Part shown: positions 26,365 through 38,870 of the stretch, one piece after another
How the letters are laid out: each line of letters opens with the position of its first letter
How positions within the stretch are numbered: the stretch's first letter is position 1
From: Rotaria sp. Silwood1
Lineage: Eukaryota; Rotifera; Eurotatoria; Philodinida; Philodinidae
Reading direction: 5' to 3'
DNA: 64,000 nucleotides
NCBI GenBank assembly: GCA_905250075.1
Contig: CAJNOP010000001.1
Coordinates: 3,878,514 to 3,942,513, forward strand
Program-made: the position numbers and the translations under genes
The notes under the pieces: generated by a model
Told to the model about the DNA's origin: nothing
Database searches by the model: none
What the model saw: only the letters and a program-made list of their open reading frames with translations

Positions 26365-26935
26365 GCGTCGAATGTGATAATAAAATTACACATATTCGAG
26401 GTTAAATGTCTTATCGTCAAACTGGGAATTTCAAAATATGAGCATCTGGTTACATAAAAAGACAGAGATATTCGAATTGTGTAGTATTTTCTCATGTATG
26501 TTAGGCGCAAATCATGCACAGTTTCAGCAGAATTTATTGTTTCGTTTTATTTAGAATGATTGGATAGAGCCCATCGATTTCGGCGAGAAAGTATTTTCCA
26601 AAATTAAAAAATAATTATACGCAACTTCCAAGATATTATTAGTTTTAACTATAAGGGAACAGAACAGACACCTAAATTTGTGACATTCGTTTTGTCACGT
26701 TGGAAACACATATTTTTTTGTAGCTCGACAAGTTCTATTCAATAATCCCATAAAAAGGAAGGATAAATTCTGCTGAAATTGTGAATCGTAGACGCCTTAC
26801 ACACATTGAAAATACCATAAAATTTGAATATCTCTGTCCAGATAAGTAATCAGAAGCTCATACTTGAAATTCTTAGTATCGTGGTGAGACATTTTATCTT
26901 GAATATGTGAAGTTAATTAACAGACAACACAATCA
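26365..26935. mobile_element. Diverged foldback (inverted repeat) element
   Basis: The segment at about 26370-26545 reappears as an imperfect reverse complement at about 26770-26930 (for example GACAGAGATATTCGAATT against AATTTGAATATCTCTGTC, and TCAGCAGAATTTATT against GATAAATTCTGCTGA). A spacer of about 220 nt separates the arms. Edges and target duplication could not be fixed. No coding content. Confidence 0.6.
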
Positions 26936-28576
26936 CTTAAATTATTCCACCGAGAGAGGAAGAAAATTTGAATGCCTTCCTTTTCATTAATTTTACTGCT
27001 TTAAAAAAAACTATTCGTTTTTACATGGCCGATGATTAGGCTGTAAGTTCCAGTGGTTATGATTAGTTTAACCTAGCGCCTCACTCTGGTTACGCCACTA
27101 GTAGCAATGTTCTGATTAAAGAATCTACGTCTCTTCTACCGTGTGCACAAGGATGGGTGTCATCGAAACTTAGTCATTGCAATCTGGAGATATTATCTAA
27201 AATAGCAATCAAAGCAGATGAGACCATCCACAATCCCACGAAATTTTCAGAGAACAGACCATCTCTGCGCCTTTAACGATGTTAAATGATTGTTTCTTTC
27301 CGCTCTTTTTTTCATTTTATCATACTATGTTTTATTTCAACCGCACAACGTAATGTAAGGATAATTGAATAAAATAAATAACTTTCTACTCTAAATCAAT
27401 TGCATTACGAATCTTTAGAGATGAAGAATTTACATGTTTTTCCAAATCCTGAAGTCTCGATATTTTAGACATCTGACAATAGCTTTTACTTTCTTATATG
27501 CTTGCTGCAAAACCATGTTCTTTATTAGAATCACTGCTGAAATTCTTGCTAGCGCTCACCACAATCGCAAAAAATTGAAAATGGATTTTGTTGAGTAATT
27601 TCGTTGCTTGCTGTACATAAAAAGAATCACAATGACTTCACCTACATAAAACCCCTTTATATGAATAAAAGAACAGCTAAATAAACATTATTGACTAAGA
27701 GAAAAAATATTAGTAACTGATGCAGGAGTCTCAGTCACATGGAAAAACAAACGATGTTAAAGCAAAACCAACAAGAACAAGTGACTAGTTCATCGACTAT
27801 TTTTCAGTTTAGTAGATAAGGATCGGAGTGAAGTTGGAAATATTGCTTTTTCTGATGACATGGACATGTTATCCAATAAGAAATGGATTCACTATAATGC
27901 CTTCTAATATGATTATCTAGTCAATAACAATAAGTCTAGTAATATTTCAAGTTGGTGATAATATAAGTATCACAAAAAAAATTTTTTCTTGTGTTTTTGC
28001 TGACGAAATTTCTTTCATCACTTACTTTATTTCTCTATACATTCATTCAACATACAATTCATTTTGTTTTGCATATGACACATATGCTTATCCTTCCCAT
28101 AGAATCATTTCTATTTGATATATTTTGTGCTATATTTGGCTATGCTTTCTATGACCTTTTTACCCATTCGCTCTATGTGGGAAGAATTTTACACGTCATT
28201 CTATTACCCAGGGCCTATAAATATAGACAATGTGTCAATATGTATGTGAAATTTCCGATTAATTTTTTCCCATGTCTTCTGCCTTTTCCCAGCCTGTCCG
28301 TCTAAGACGGGTTTATCGTTTCTTGTTTTCGTCATGTTTAGATCATCGCTGTTCATATTTTTACGATTTTCTCTGATATAAGCAATGAATATTACAAAGC
28401 GGACATTAAATGACTAGACTAAAATGATTACAGCGTATAGATAACTTTCGATCAAGGAAGGAGACACTTTAATCAGAAGTCCGTAGATATATATATAAAA
28501 CCCCACTGATATAAAATAACGACTAATACACTACCTATTTTAAATCTTCTAGATTAATAATTAAACAGTGAATCAA
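26936..28576. other. Intergenic before gene C, nothing recognised
   Basis: AT-rich sequence with no supported gene. A T-rich plus-strand frame at 27991-28305 encodes mostly hydrophobic residues and looks like a by-product of base composition. The last 30 nt before the gene C start match the same region of gene A. Confidence 0.6.
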
Positions 28577-31500
28577 ATGTCTAATCAGAATAGCTATGGT
28601 GAGAATCGTTTCAATGAAATAAAAATTTCGAATTATTTTTTTATTAATTAGATCCTTATGAAGAACTTCCTTCACCGAAGATTGAACTACTACATGAAAT
28701 GCTCAGTAAGTTTTCTTATAATTCAAAACCATGATATTTCATTACTTAGTATTTTGTTTTGTTTTGTTCAGGCCTACCAAATATTTTCGATTACAGTAAG
28801 TATCACTTTTTCAAATTTTATTTATTTTTTCTATTTTACAATATAGGAACAACTTTTACACCACCTGGTATCGATCAATCTTGCCGTAGTAGTCTGGATT
28901 CTCTATCAAAATCACTAACGTTTTCTGAACAGTTCTCATTAGAAAATTTTGAATATGGTTTAGATATTTATCAATGTCAACGTGCTCCTTCGCCTGATAT
29001 TTTTGGAACAACTTTACCAAGTACAAACTTGCGACTCCAAGATAAAAAACTTCTTATTCTAGCTGAACCAAAAGCATTTTATCGTGATAGATATTATTGT
29101 GAAACGGATAAAACAAAGAATCGAGCACAACGTTTTATTCGTGCTGAAGATAATCAACTCAAATATGAATATCCAACTGTTAAAGTATTTAATATGCATG
29201 TTTATTTTTCATATCTATTAGTTCTTGTTTCTTTTCATAGATTCCAAAGAAATGGTGTGATCCAACACGACAAATATATATTCGAGTTACATCAGTTACT
29301 ATAAAAAGCGAACATGTACCTTATCATTGTATACATCCTTATGAAATTGATACAGAAGACAAAAATGTGATTAAAGATCCTGAGCATAATTCATTATATT
29401 TTCCTATTAATGAAAAGGAATTTATTACTGGTGAAAAAAGGTAAATAAAAATCAAATATACTTCTACGAAGTGTGATTTTTTTTATGATTTTAGTTTTCA
29501 AATTAGTCGAAAAAAAATGACTCAAAATGATTTAAAAGAATATGGGCCTCTCCGTTTGTTTAGTTCATGTAAGGAAATCTTTAATAATAATCATATCTAT
29601 GACTACATAATATTTTATATATCTTAGACGAGCCTGATAGACAACTTGTTCTCAACTCAACAACTGCTAAATACAAGATAACCACATATCAATTAAAGAA
29701 GTCTCAATTTATTTTTACTGTTGCTGAACGACATGATAATATTTTACTTCCTATTCCAATACTTCATACATCCGCCGAATCTCAAATTATGCTTGATAAA
29801 GGAAATAATAGACGAGGTCAGTTTTGATTTGAACAGAAGTGTTCAGAAAAAAATTATTGTGTTCTTTTTTAGGAGATTCATCAATGAATTATTCCAATGA
29901 TAAATCGAATAGTGCGATTAAATGTATACCACAAAAAGGTGATTGGCAAGGTGGTGATGAAGTACTCATTATTATGTCTAAGCCAATCAAACGAAAAGGT
30001 TTAGAGAATTAAAACTTTTTCTCTTCATATTTTATTTCTGTGTTTTTCACTTTTTATAAGACTATACAATATGTTTCGATTTCGATCTATTTGGAACACA
30101 AATTATTAATGAAATAACACATATCGATACAAAAATAATTTTATTTCGAACACCACCATGTCCAATATTGCCAGGAGATGAAAACATGAAAGTATCTGTT
30201 GTTATTAAAAAAAATAATATAGTTTTATCTTCAACTGATTTTTATTATGTGACACGTATGTAATAGTAATGAGAAAAACAAGAAAATCAACGAATATATT
30301 TTGTTATTTTATTTTAGCAATGAAAGCAACAATTCAACTATGTGCACAGTGTCAAAGTTATATGAATGATAATCGTATAAGTAATAAAAGAAGATATGAA
30401 CGTGTGGAATTTGATAGTGGGCAAAGTCTCGTTTCACAAATGCAACACTTATCAATAGGAGAGGTTAGCTTGTTTTCTTTGTGAATCTTTCATTAGAGCC
30501 TTGCGGAGTGTACGTTTTTTCGACTTCGATTCGGAATTCTTTTTCCTAGTGCATACAATCATTCCAAAAATCGATCATAGAAGTTCATATCTACTATTTT
30601 TCCTTAATTGGAAATCCTATAAAAGATAAAAATAGCGATTTAAATAGAGAACATTGGTTCCAATTAGGGTTGAAGGAAAATAAAATTTTTACAATGCTTT
30701 CGAAACCCATGGTCTCTAAAAAAGCTTGAACTTAGATTTTCAGTAGCCAGAACTTGAAAATAAAAGCTTTGTTTGTTTTCACGAATTGATATAGTAAAGC
30801 TCTACAAAATGACACATCTCCGAACTCACTACGAAATTTTTTGACGGAATCATATAAATTTTAGGAGAAGTGCAAAGGTTCTTGTTATTCAGTTTCCTCG
30901 TAGAAAATGGCAAGAAAAACTAATCCTGGATGTCTGTTAATATCGATGTACGTTTCATGGAAAAATGTCGTGGAGACCTTGGTGACATATCACTTTGTAG
31001 AGAATCAGCTACGCTATCTCTGTATAATCAAAAAAACTAATTTTCGAGTTTACGACTATTGAAAAGCTAGACTTGCGGTTTTAAACGGTGTCCCATTCGT
31101 TTGGGACTTCAATGAAAATTAGTTTATATGTAAATAAAGACAGATCTCTATCCAATTGTATCTATATGAGCTTTCAGTACTTAGGATGATGTTTTATATG
31201 GCATATTGTACCCAATGATATTATCTTTTTTGATAACAGTGATATTAACAAAATAAACATGATAATTAGATTTTGGATAGGTGTGGGTATAGAAGCTAGC
31301 AACACTCAAATTTTCATACTACGTGTTACTTTGTATAACTGTAGTACGTTGCATACAATAGATTCACAGTTCATGAACGCTTCTTAAAAAGTTTGGTCGA
31401 TTTCGAGATTTTTATTATCGCGTTTTGTCTGTTTACACTACTATTGTTAAAAGAGATACTGTCGTTGGACAATATACCATGTAAAATATCATTTCAAGCA

Positions 31501-32691
31501 CTTGAAGCTCATATATATATATAGTTGAGTAGGGATCACTCTTCGTTTATATATAAACTAATCTTCGTTAAGTTTCAAAACTTATGGGATACCCTCTATA
31601 GAGGTCCTGAATTTCAGGAATACTGTGAAGATTTTATTTTCTCTGAAATCCTTATTGCAAACAATATTCTTTGTGCCAGCAACTATTTAGATTTTTGATG
31701 TGAGTTACTAATAGAAAAAAAACGACAATAAATCTTTTACAATTATTTTTTGAAGTCACTGCATACATGTTTTTCTACTACTTATTAATGTGAATTTCTC
31801 TCTGATTTTTCCTTTTTTTGTTTTTGAAACTTATTTATGAATCTAGAAAATAGTGTATTGTTGTTCACTACTTAACATATGAAGCATACAATTGTTGCTA
31901 TATAAGGGTAAAAAAGACTTGACTGTTTTAACGATGTAACTCTGACATTGAGTGTGAAAGAATTCGTCACGATCAATGCGACTCGGACGAGTTTCGCAGT
32001 CCAATGAACGGCTTGATTTTTCATCTTCTACGATTATTTTAGGAAAATATGCGATCTAATACTCAAACTTCATCAGATGGTATATCAACTGACGAACAAG
32101 ATCTATTAGTATATATATTTTTTCTTTTTTGTTTCTTTAGAAAAAACTGACAAATTTGATAAATATCTCAATCAACTACAAGTTGCTTTAGAAAAATTTG
32201 TTCGTACAAATGATCCTTCTCGATTATTTCGTCGAACACGTATTTTATTATCGAAATGTAATGAAAGTTCACCTCCATTACATGATGCTATTCAACGTGG
32301 ACATATACAAATAGCATTATCACTGATTGAACAAGTTCTTGATATGAATCCATCACAAGGATTATTAGAAAAAGAAAATGAAAATGGTGAAACACCATTA
32401 TTAATTGCAGCTAAATGTAATCAATGGAAACTAATTGAACCTATTCTCAAAAATCGATGTGATCTTGCTAAACAAAAAGATAAAGATGGCAATAATTTAT
32501 TACATTTACTTGCAAATTCGAATGAAGATGAAAGTGCAGAAATAATTAAGAATATTTTTAAAATTTTACCTGATCGAATAAAAACAAATCTGTTGAAGGA
32601 AAAAAATAAAAAGAATCAACGACCATTGGACATTGCACAATCTCATGGCGATTCTTCTTCGTCTGAGCTTTTAATCGAAAATGAAAAATAA
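28577..32691 (+). CDS. Rel/NF-kB-like factor with ankyrin repeats (gene C, paralogue of A)
   Basis: Predicted 651 residues. Exons: 28577-28598, 28652-28705, 28772-28795, 28847-29184, 29241-29440, 29495-29568, 29628-29816, 29873-29998, 30061-30255, 30318-30463, 32043-32079, 32141-32691. Exon lengths and phases equal those of gene A except in three exons (338 against 407, 126 against 123, 551 against 569 nt). Domains: RHD-N from about residue 101 with YRDRYYCETD; IPT (about 305-407) with QGGDEVLI and IILFRTPPCP; LCAQCQS and NKRRYE; ankyrin repeats 480-630. The C-terminal 40 residues differ completely from those of A. Identity to A is patchy: about 99% over 29061-29440, including an identical 56 nt intron, but below 90% in the next exon. 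The intron at 30464-32042 is 1.58 kb against 48 nt in A. An acceptor-like AATCTTCTAG ends at 28552, matching that of A. Confidence 0.85.
30464..32042. other. Expanded intron of gene C
   Basis: The equivalent intron in gene A spans 16597-16644 (48 nt). Here about 1.5 kb of extra AT-rich sequence is present. I found no clear terminal repeats, coding segment or target duplication, so its origin is open. An internal exon cannot be excluded. Confidence 0.6.
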
Positions 32692-33370
32692 TTTTTAATA
32701 AATTACTCAACTAATCTTTATTTTACTTTCTATTCATAAAAATTAGCATATCTAAAATTGATTTAAATGTACCTATGTTTTTTAATGTCTCATCTTATTT
32801 ATGATATAATACTATGTGATAATAATCTTACTCATGAATACTGGCGAATGGAGAAAATTTGTAAAAGTTAAAATAAAGTTCAAAGTGCCCTCTTTAACAG
32901 ATTTGGTGTAGAACGCAAAAAAACTGTCCAAATCAAATGATTAACTTCATGATGATGTCATCAATAATATAAAATTGCAGGAAAACTTTCATTTATTTTA
33001 TATCACTATTCATGGATATGAAATATATTGCTATCATTAAATTGATAAACATTTTTACTGCTGATAAGTTTATATGAAATTCCATGTTTGTTAGTATTGT
33101 TGAATAACTATTCTTCTTTAAAGATTTCAATACAAATTTTTTGTAACAAGAAAAACTTTATTGTCCTTTTCTTTTATCATTGTCTATTTATTTGAAACAT
33201 TCTGTTACTAGTTCTGTAGAATTCAAATATTCTTTTCAAAGAAAATATTGAGTATAAGCTTAAAGCGAGGTTTTTGTGGTCCTCTGCCTAAACTCTGGCA
33301 ATCGTGACTGTGGGAAGGAAAATCAACTATCATTAGGTACATTTTTATAACAACAAGAGAAAGCACATTA

Positions 33371-34248
33371 CTCAGTGAAAAATATTTGCTTCAAAGAACG
33401 GGAAAGAACGCGTTGCGTAAAATTAAGTCCTTTTTTTAAGAAAAGAAGACGTTCTAATAAAAATGGAAAGCGTTCCAAAATGGAACCATTAAGAACACAT
33501 TCCATGTTTTTTGGAATGTGTTCTTAACTGTTCCAGCTTTTTAGGAACGCTTTCTTTTCTCAAAAAAAAAGCTAACTTTTTTTGAAACTCATTCTTGGTC
33601 GTTATTTTCGGAATTGAGATTCACCATAAGAGTTCTCGAAGAGAAGTTTAGACATAATTTATTGAAAGATCAATTCTGGTGTAACTTGACGAGCTCTATC
33701 CAATGGCGTGCTCTAATTTTTCATAGCTCAAACTATTATTAAAAAAAAATTTTTGGAATCAGGACTGCCAGTTGTAAAGTATGACTAATTGAAGGTTCCA
33801 CCATTTTTGGCACTAGTTTCAGGGTGTCGTACTTCAGAGCTATCATTTTTGAATCAAAAGTGACGTTAAATTCAGATGAAAGCGTTCATCAGTCAAAAGA
33901 ATCTATTCTCAGGTGTTTCTCAAGAGAATGTTAAAAAAAGCGGTCCCATTTCGATGGAATCCTATCTTGACTGTTTCGAAATAGAATGGGCAGAGACACG
34001 TTCTATTGCCTCATGGAACGGTTCAGAACGCTTTCTATTTAGATAGAGAACGATTTTTGAACTGAGAAGAAAGCATTCTGTACTAGTGTGGAACAGTAAA
34101 GAATGAGTTCCTTTAGACTCAGAATTTTTCTTTTTGTTTGTGAAAACGTTCTCTAAGCTGTAGAACACATTCTTCATGTAACAGACAAGTCTCTACATTT
34201 TTATGAATGCGTTCTCTTTCGTTATTTTTAGAAATATTTTTCACTGGG
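33371..34248. mobile_element. Non-autonomous TIR element, termini C[TC]CAGTGAAAAATATTT
   Basis: This 878 bp segment begins CTCAGTGAAAAATATTTG and ends AAATATTTTTCACTGGG, flanked by TA on both sides. Inside are many short inverted variants of an AAGAACGC / GCGTTCT motif, a low-complexity foldback structure. Its ends match the palindrome at 11344-11711, so both belong to one family. No transposase frame. Confidence 0.75.
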
Positions 34249-35927
34249 TAGTAATAATAGTGTTTAGTTGATTGTAAAACTTCTCAGAATCTTCAGAGGC
34301 TTTTTATGAATATAAGACTTTTACTGTAGCATTTAACTAGTATAAATATTGCGATATTTTATATTTAATGCAATGAACGAATGTTTTTGTACGTGTTGTT
34401 ATTATTGACCTAGCAAAGTCAAGATACGACGAGCACAGAAAAGTATGAACTAATTGAATTTTAGGTCCAAACAAAATTCAACAGTATATGACAAAGCTCA
34501 TTGAGAGAGAAATGATGTGAACGGAAGGTTACTGAATGATTAAATCAACGTGTTTAGCAGGCTAATAAAATGGTTGAAACAAAGAATAAAATGATATTTG
34601 CTGCTTCCTATGACATATATCTTATATGCTATCATTAGGAGAAAAACAATTGTGTTGAAAATTTATTTGCAATACAATTTAGTGTTTTTTTTCAGTATGA
34701 TGGTGTTATGAATGAATTTAATAAGTTAGTAGAATAGAAATTCTAAATGGAAACATTTTCGAAGTGACAATATTTCTTAGGACACATATCAACTGTAAAA
34801 ATTTTGATAATTTTGATTTATTCATTTATTCGGCATTTTTCTAAATAAATTATTTTAACCTTTCTGATGCTATATCATAAAATTATAACAGTTAGAGTTT
34901 GTGAGTTTCACACTTTGACCCTGTATAGAATCATCCTGACAAGTTTTTTAATGACTAAGATTTTTCACAATTAATATATCATAAATTTGAAGGCACTATT
35001 TTGTTTCAACAATGAAAAAGAACTTAATAAGACAAACAATCTTAAAATATTTTCATGCTATTAAATCCTAGTAAAATCAAGAGAACAAATAGAAAGAAGA
35101 AATTTAAACAATTAAATAAAGACGAATATCGTGAAAAAAAATGTTGCATCATTATTAATGACAAAGTATATAGTTATCTTCTTGTCTAATGTAAACTTTA
35201 TAGATAAATGAATGATACAAAGTAATAAACGACGCGCTGAAGAACGAAAAGTAGTGTATCAGAAAAAATAAAAGAAACAATGAAAAGTAAAAAGACAAAA
35301 TAGAGAGTTATAAAAATTTTTGATAAAGACTATGTACATTGAAAATCAACATGAGTAAATAACATTCAAATCTCACGAAATTTCGATAATATGCTCTATT
35401 ATTATTCCTTAAATATGCTTTTCTAATAAGTTACAAACAAGTATCCGTTGACAAAATCTCTATTTACTGATGCTCAGGTCAAATTGATCGGACACAAGAA
35501 AAGTTAAGTAAATTGTCTGCACGACTTAACACGAAAACATATTACTCATTGATTTGTATAAATCATTTATTATTAAACATTTTTTATTTGTATCAACCAT
35601 CAAGAAAAATAAATCGAATGTCAAAGCATATTTGTTCTTAAATTTTTCCTTATTAAACAAAATCAATGACATAATAATCTCATTTTATAATACGATAAAA
35701 TATGATTCGAATAATATGCATTGCATATACATAGTTTGCTTGCTTTTGATTAGATCTGTTACAACAATGAAACACTATGACGATAGCAGGCAAAGAGAAA
35801 TTAAAAAATACTTAGACAAACAAAAAACCTATTCAATGTGGGAAAAACCAGCTGTATTTCGCTATCTTCTTTTTTTTCTCTATCTAGAAATCTTCTGTCG
35901 ACATCAATTAATCTTTTACTTTTCGAC

Positions 35928-36330
35928 TAGGCATGCACCCAAACTCAATAGAAGAATTTGGGTATTTCAAACTTATCTCACTGACTATGAACTGTATCAA
36001 TAAACTGTATCGCCATTAATATTGAAGGAAGTCTGCCTTTGACAACTAAATAGAAAATGGTCAAATGAGCTGCTTCATTAAATGAGAGATTCAAAGAGAA
36101 CTGAACAACCCCCCAAACCCAAACCCAATGAGTTTGGGTTTGGGTTTTGTGATTGACTCTAGTATTTAGTCTAAGAAGGTTGCCGAAATCTCTCTTTTGG
36201 TATTCTATAGTGTCATCCTCCTACTTAAGTTTTTCACTGAAGAAAAACTGTTGTATAGCATGGTTCAGTAAATAAGGGCATTTTTCCTTATTTGGGCAGA
36301 AGTGACCCAAACGGTTTGGGTGCATGCCTA
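35928..36330. mobile_element. hAT-type MITE with exact 8 bp target duplication
   Basis: This 403 bp element begins TAGGCATGCACCCAAAC and ends GTTTGGGTGCATGCCTA. The 8 bp TTTTCGAC occurs directly before (35920-35927) and directly after (36331-36338). An 8 bp duplication and TAGG-type ends are typical of hAT elements. An internal inverted pair of CCCAAACCCAAA / TTTGGGTTTGGG lies near 36112-36145. It has no coding capacity and would depend on a hAT transposase, such as the family seen dead at 25470-25934. Confidence 0.85.
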
Positions 36331-36799
36331 TTTTCGACTAATAAGAATAACAAGTAAATTGACATACTACTATATTTTTCTTGACCTATATCAATAGAAA
36401 AGTCATCAGATTGAATAAATAAAAATGTCTTAACAAATAATCTTGTTGGTAAATGAAGCACTTTTATTTTTAGTTATTATTATTCTTGAGCCATTTTAGA
36501 AGATGAAATAAATCATTAAAACATGGTTGACATAAATGAAATTGAGAGTTCACTGTAATTAAAATTCAATTTTATATCATTTTTATTGACTTTGGTAAAA
36601 CTCCTTTGCAACTAATTCCCAAAAATGGACGTTATTCAGTTGATTACGTTTAGATACTATAAGAAATACTTTTTCAAAAAAACTCACAACTATCTGACCA
36701 CAAATCATTTATTGTGAAATCATCTGTGAGTTATTTCAAATAACTGTCAAAATTTTTTCTATGACAGTTTTAAATTCAATTACGATATGAACAATACAG

Positions 36800-37580
36800 T
36801 AAATTTTATAAAGGACGTTGGATTTATTCAAATTGGTCGAATACTTCCTTTAACGGTACCTTTTAGTTCATATCAACGTGCTTGATATGATGACGAATCA
36901 AGAAAAACACTGAGTTACATTTTGTGTACCTAATAATGATACCATTACTTTGGAAGTAAGTAATTATAACTTTTCAATAATTTCCACTAACATGTTCTCG
37001 AATAGATATCTAATCTTTGGCATATATTTGAATCTAATATATCAGTACTGAATGCGTATGCCATGTACAACTAAATCAAATGGTATAAATAAATTAATAT
37101 TTTGTCATCCATATTTAACATGACATAATGATAAACATGCTATAATCCATAATGGTTCATTATTTATTTTAATAACTGAACAAAATTATTAAGTAAATAC
37201 TTCTAGAAAAAAGACAATCGAAAATTTAGAAATTCATTTTTTTGAGTCGAAAAATTAAATATGCAACGATTAAAATATGATATATTAAGAAAATACAACA
37301 ACTTACGATGTAAACCATCAACAGAACTTAATTTTAATCGTATGTAAAAATAAAACAAAATTTTTTTGAGTTACTGTTTTTTTTTTTATAGAGTTTGAGA
37401 ATTTTATTCGATCAATATGAATACAGTTAAGAATTTAAGAAATCAATATGAGCTTTGATATTCAATTTTGCGTTTTCAAATTACTCTAGTTGATCAAAAT
37501 AATAAAGTATATACTAGAGATTTAGAATGTCAAATTAAACCAATCTATAGATATAAATGTAAATTTTTTAATCAATAGTT
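36800..37580 (+). pseudogene. Decayed Rel-homology-domain gene
   Basis: Several exon-like blocks keep RHD order with stops inside. Block 1 (to 36955, then GTAAGT) reads SYQRA, stop, YDDESRKT and ends NNDTITLE, like the recognition-loop exon of gene D. Block 2 (37006-37192, after AATAG and before GTAAAT) reads ISNLWHIF ... FCHPYLT, stop, HNDKHAIIHNGSLFILITEQ, matching IPNEW...HPYPIDTED...NSLYFPL. Block 3 (37392 to about 37580) reads RNQYEL, stop, YSILRFQITLVDQNNKVY, then CQIKP, matching YNLTSSRIVCQLLVKQN. Intron positions agree with the intact genes, so this is a duplicated gene that decayed, not a retrocopy. No IPT or ankyrin part was found. Confidence 0.7.
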
Positions 37581-38284
37581 CGAATATAAACTTGTTTTGT
37601 CTTCTTCATTTTTAGCTAATCAATTGATAAGTTTATTACGAATTATTGACAATATTCATAAACATTCCAGTTGAACGTAAACAAATTGAATAATGAAAGA
37701 AAATTAAAGTGGTAAGTTTTCGTTTCCAAATAGAATGGATGATATAAACTTGTTAGTGATTAGTTTTTTTTTTTTACTTAAGACAGATTAGAAAAAAAAG
37801 ACTAAAATAATAAGAACATAATTATGATTGATAAACCTTATCCACTGGTTTCAGTACATTAACTTTGGTTGAAAACTAACAATATGCTTACCAATAAATG
37901 ATTAATTTATTATTTAAGCATAATCTCGATCACATTTATTTTTATTCATTGTTCGTTTTCTAAAAAAACAAATAAAACAAATATAAAAAGATCTAAATGA
38001 ATTTGAATAATGAGAAATTTAGTTTTTAATCATCGCTTCTTAGATTGTTATATGTCAAGTCAATTATAAATATATTTATGTGCATTTATGATAGAGGAAT
38101 ATTTACTATCAATCACGTAGAAGAGCAGAAACACAATTTTTTTTTATGTGATGTTTGATCAAGGAGAAAAAAAGCAAAAATTTTGTATTTCAGCGTACTC
38201 TAAGGGTATGTCAAAGTTATTCTGTGAAACCTTTTAACTAGATCAAGTCCAATGTCAATAAGTGTCATGAGTATATTAGTCTGA

Positions 38285-38867
38285 CGAGGGAACCGTTCCA
38301 ACTGATAAATCGCTTTTTCAATGAAAGCTGGTGGGTTATAGGTTATCGACTATGCTGATTTCGAATATGAGTATGAGGAGTGCCCTTAGGCCTTTATAGG
38401 ATGGTTTTCTAGAAAACCAGATCTCTAGAAAACCAACTTTAAACTAAATTTTTGTTTTTGACCTGCTCAGGTTATAAAGCACATCAAGTTGTCTATTAAT
38501 CCATATTTTCTTTTGTTTCAAATAGATTTTACGATGACATACAGTCAATGGAATTCACATAGTAGATGCATATTACTAGCATTTCACTGTACAAATAGGA
38601 AAGTTTAATGTTGTTTATTCAAGACAATCCATGCAAAGCAGGAAAAACTATTGATTTATAGGCAACTCAATGTGCTCTATAATCTGAGCAGATCAAAAAC
38701 AAAAATTTCATTTAAATTAGTTTTCTGAAGACCTGGTTTTCCAGAAACCCACCCTATGAAGGCCTAAGGGCACTCCTCATACTCATATTCGAATCAGCAT
38801 AGTCGATAACCTATAACCCACCAGCTTTCATTAAAAAAGCGATTTATCAGTTAGAACGGTTCCCTCG
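38285..38867. mobile_element. Foldback element with 3 bp TSD
   Basis: This 583 bp element begins CGAGGGAACCGTTCCAACTG and ends with a close inverse; the arms are about 145 nt each. TGA lies at 38282-38284 and 38868-38870. The arms share the GGTTATCGACTATG segment and the CGAGGGA terminus with the element at 14571-15602. Arm similarity is much higher here (about 95% by eye), so this copy is younger. Confidence 0.85.
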
Positions 38868-38870
38868 TGA

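Noticed and set aside
27991..28305. 104-codon hydrophobic frame
   Set aside because: Composition typical of T-rich DNA; no domain or neighbouring exon.
35554..36003. 149-codon plus-strand frame
   Set aside because: Its 3' part runs into the hAT MITE and its 5' part is Asn/Lys/Ile/Phe-rich; no motif recognised.
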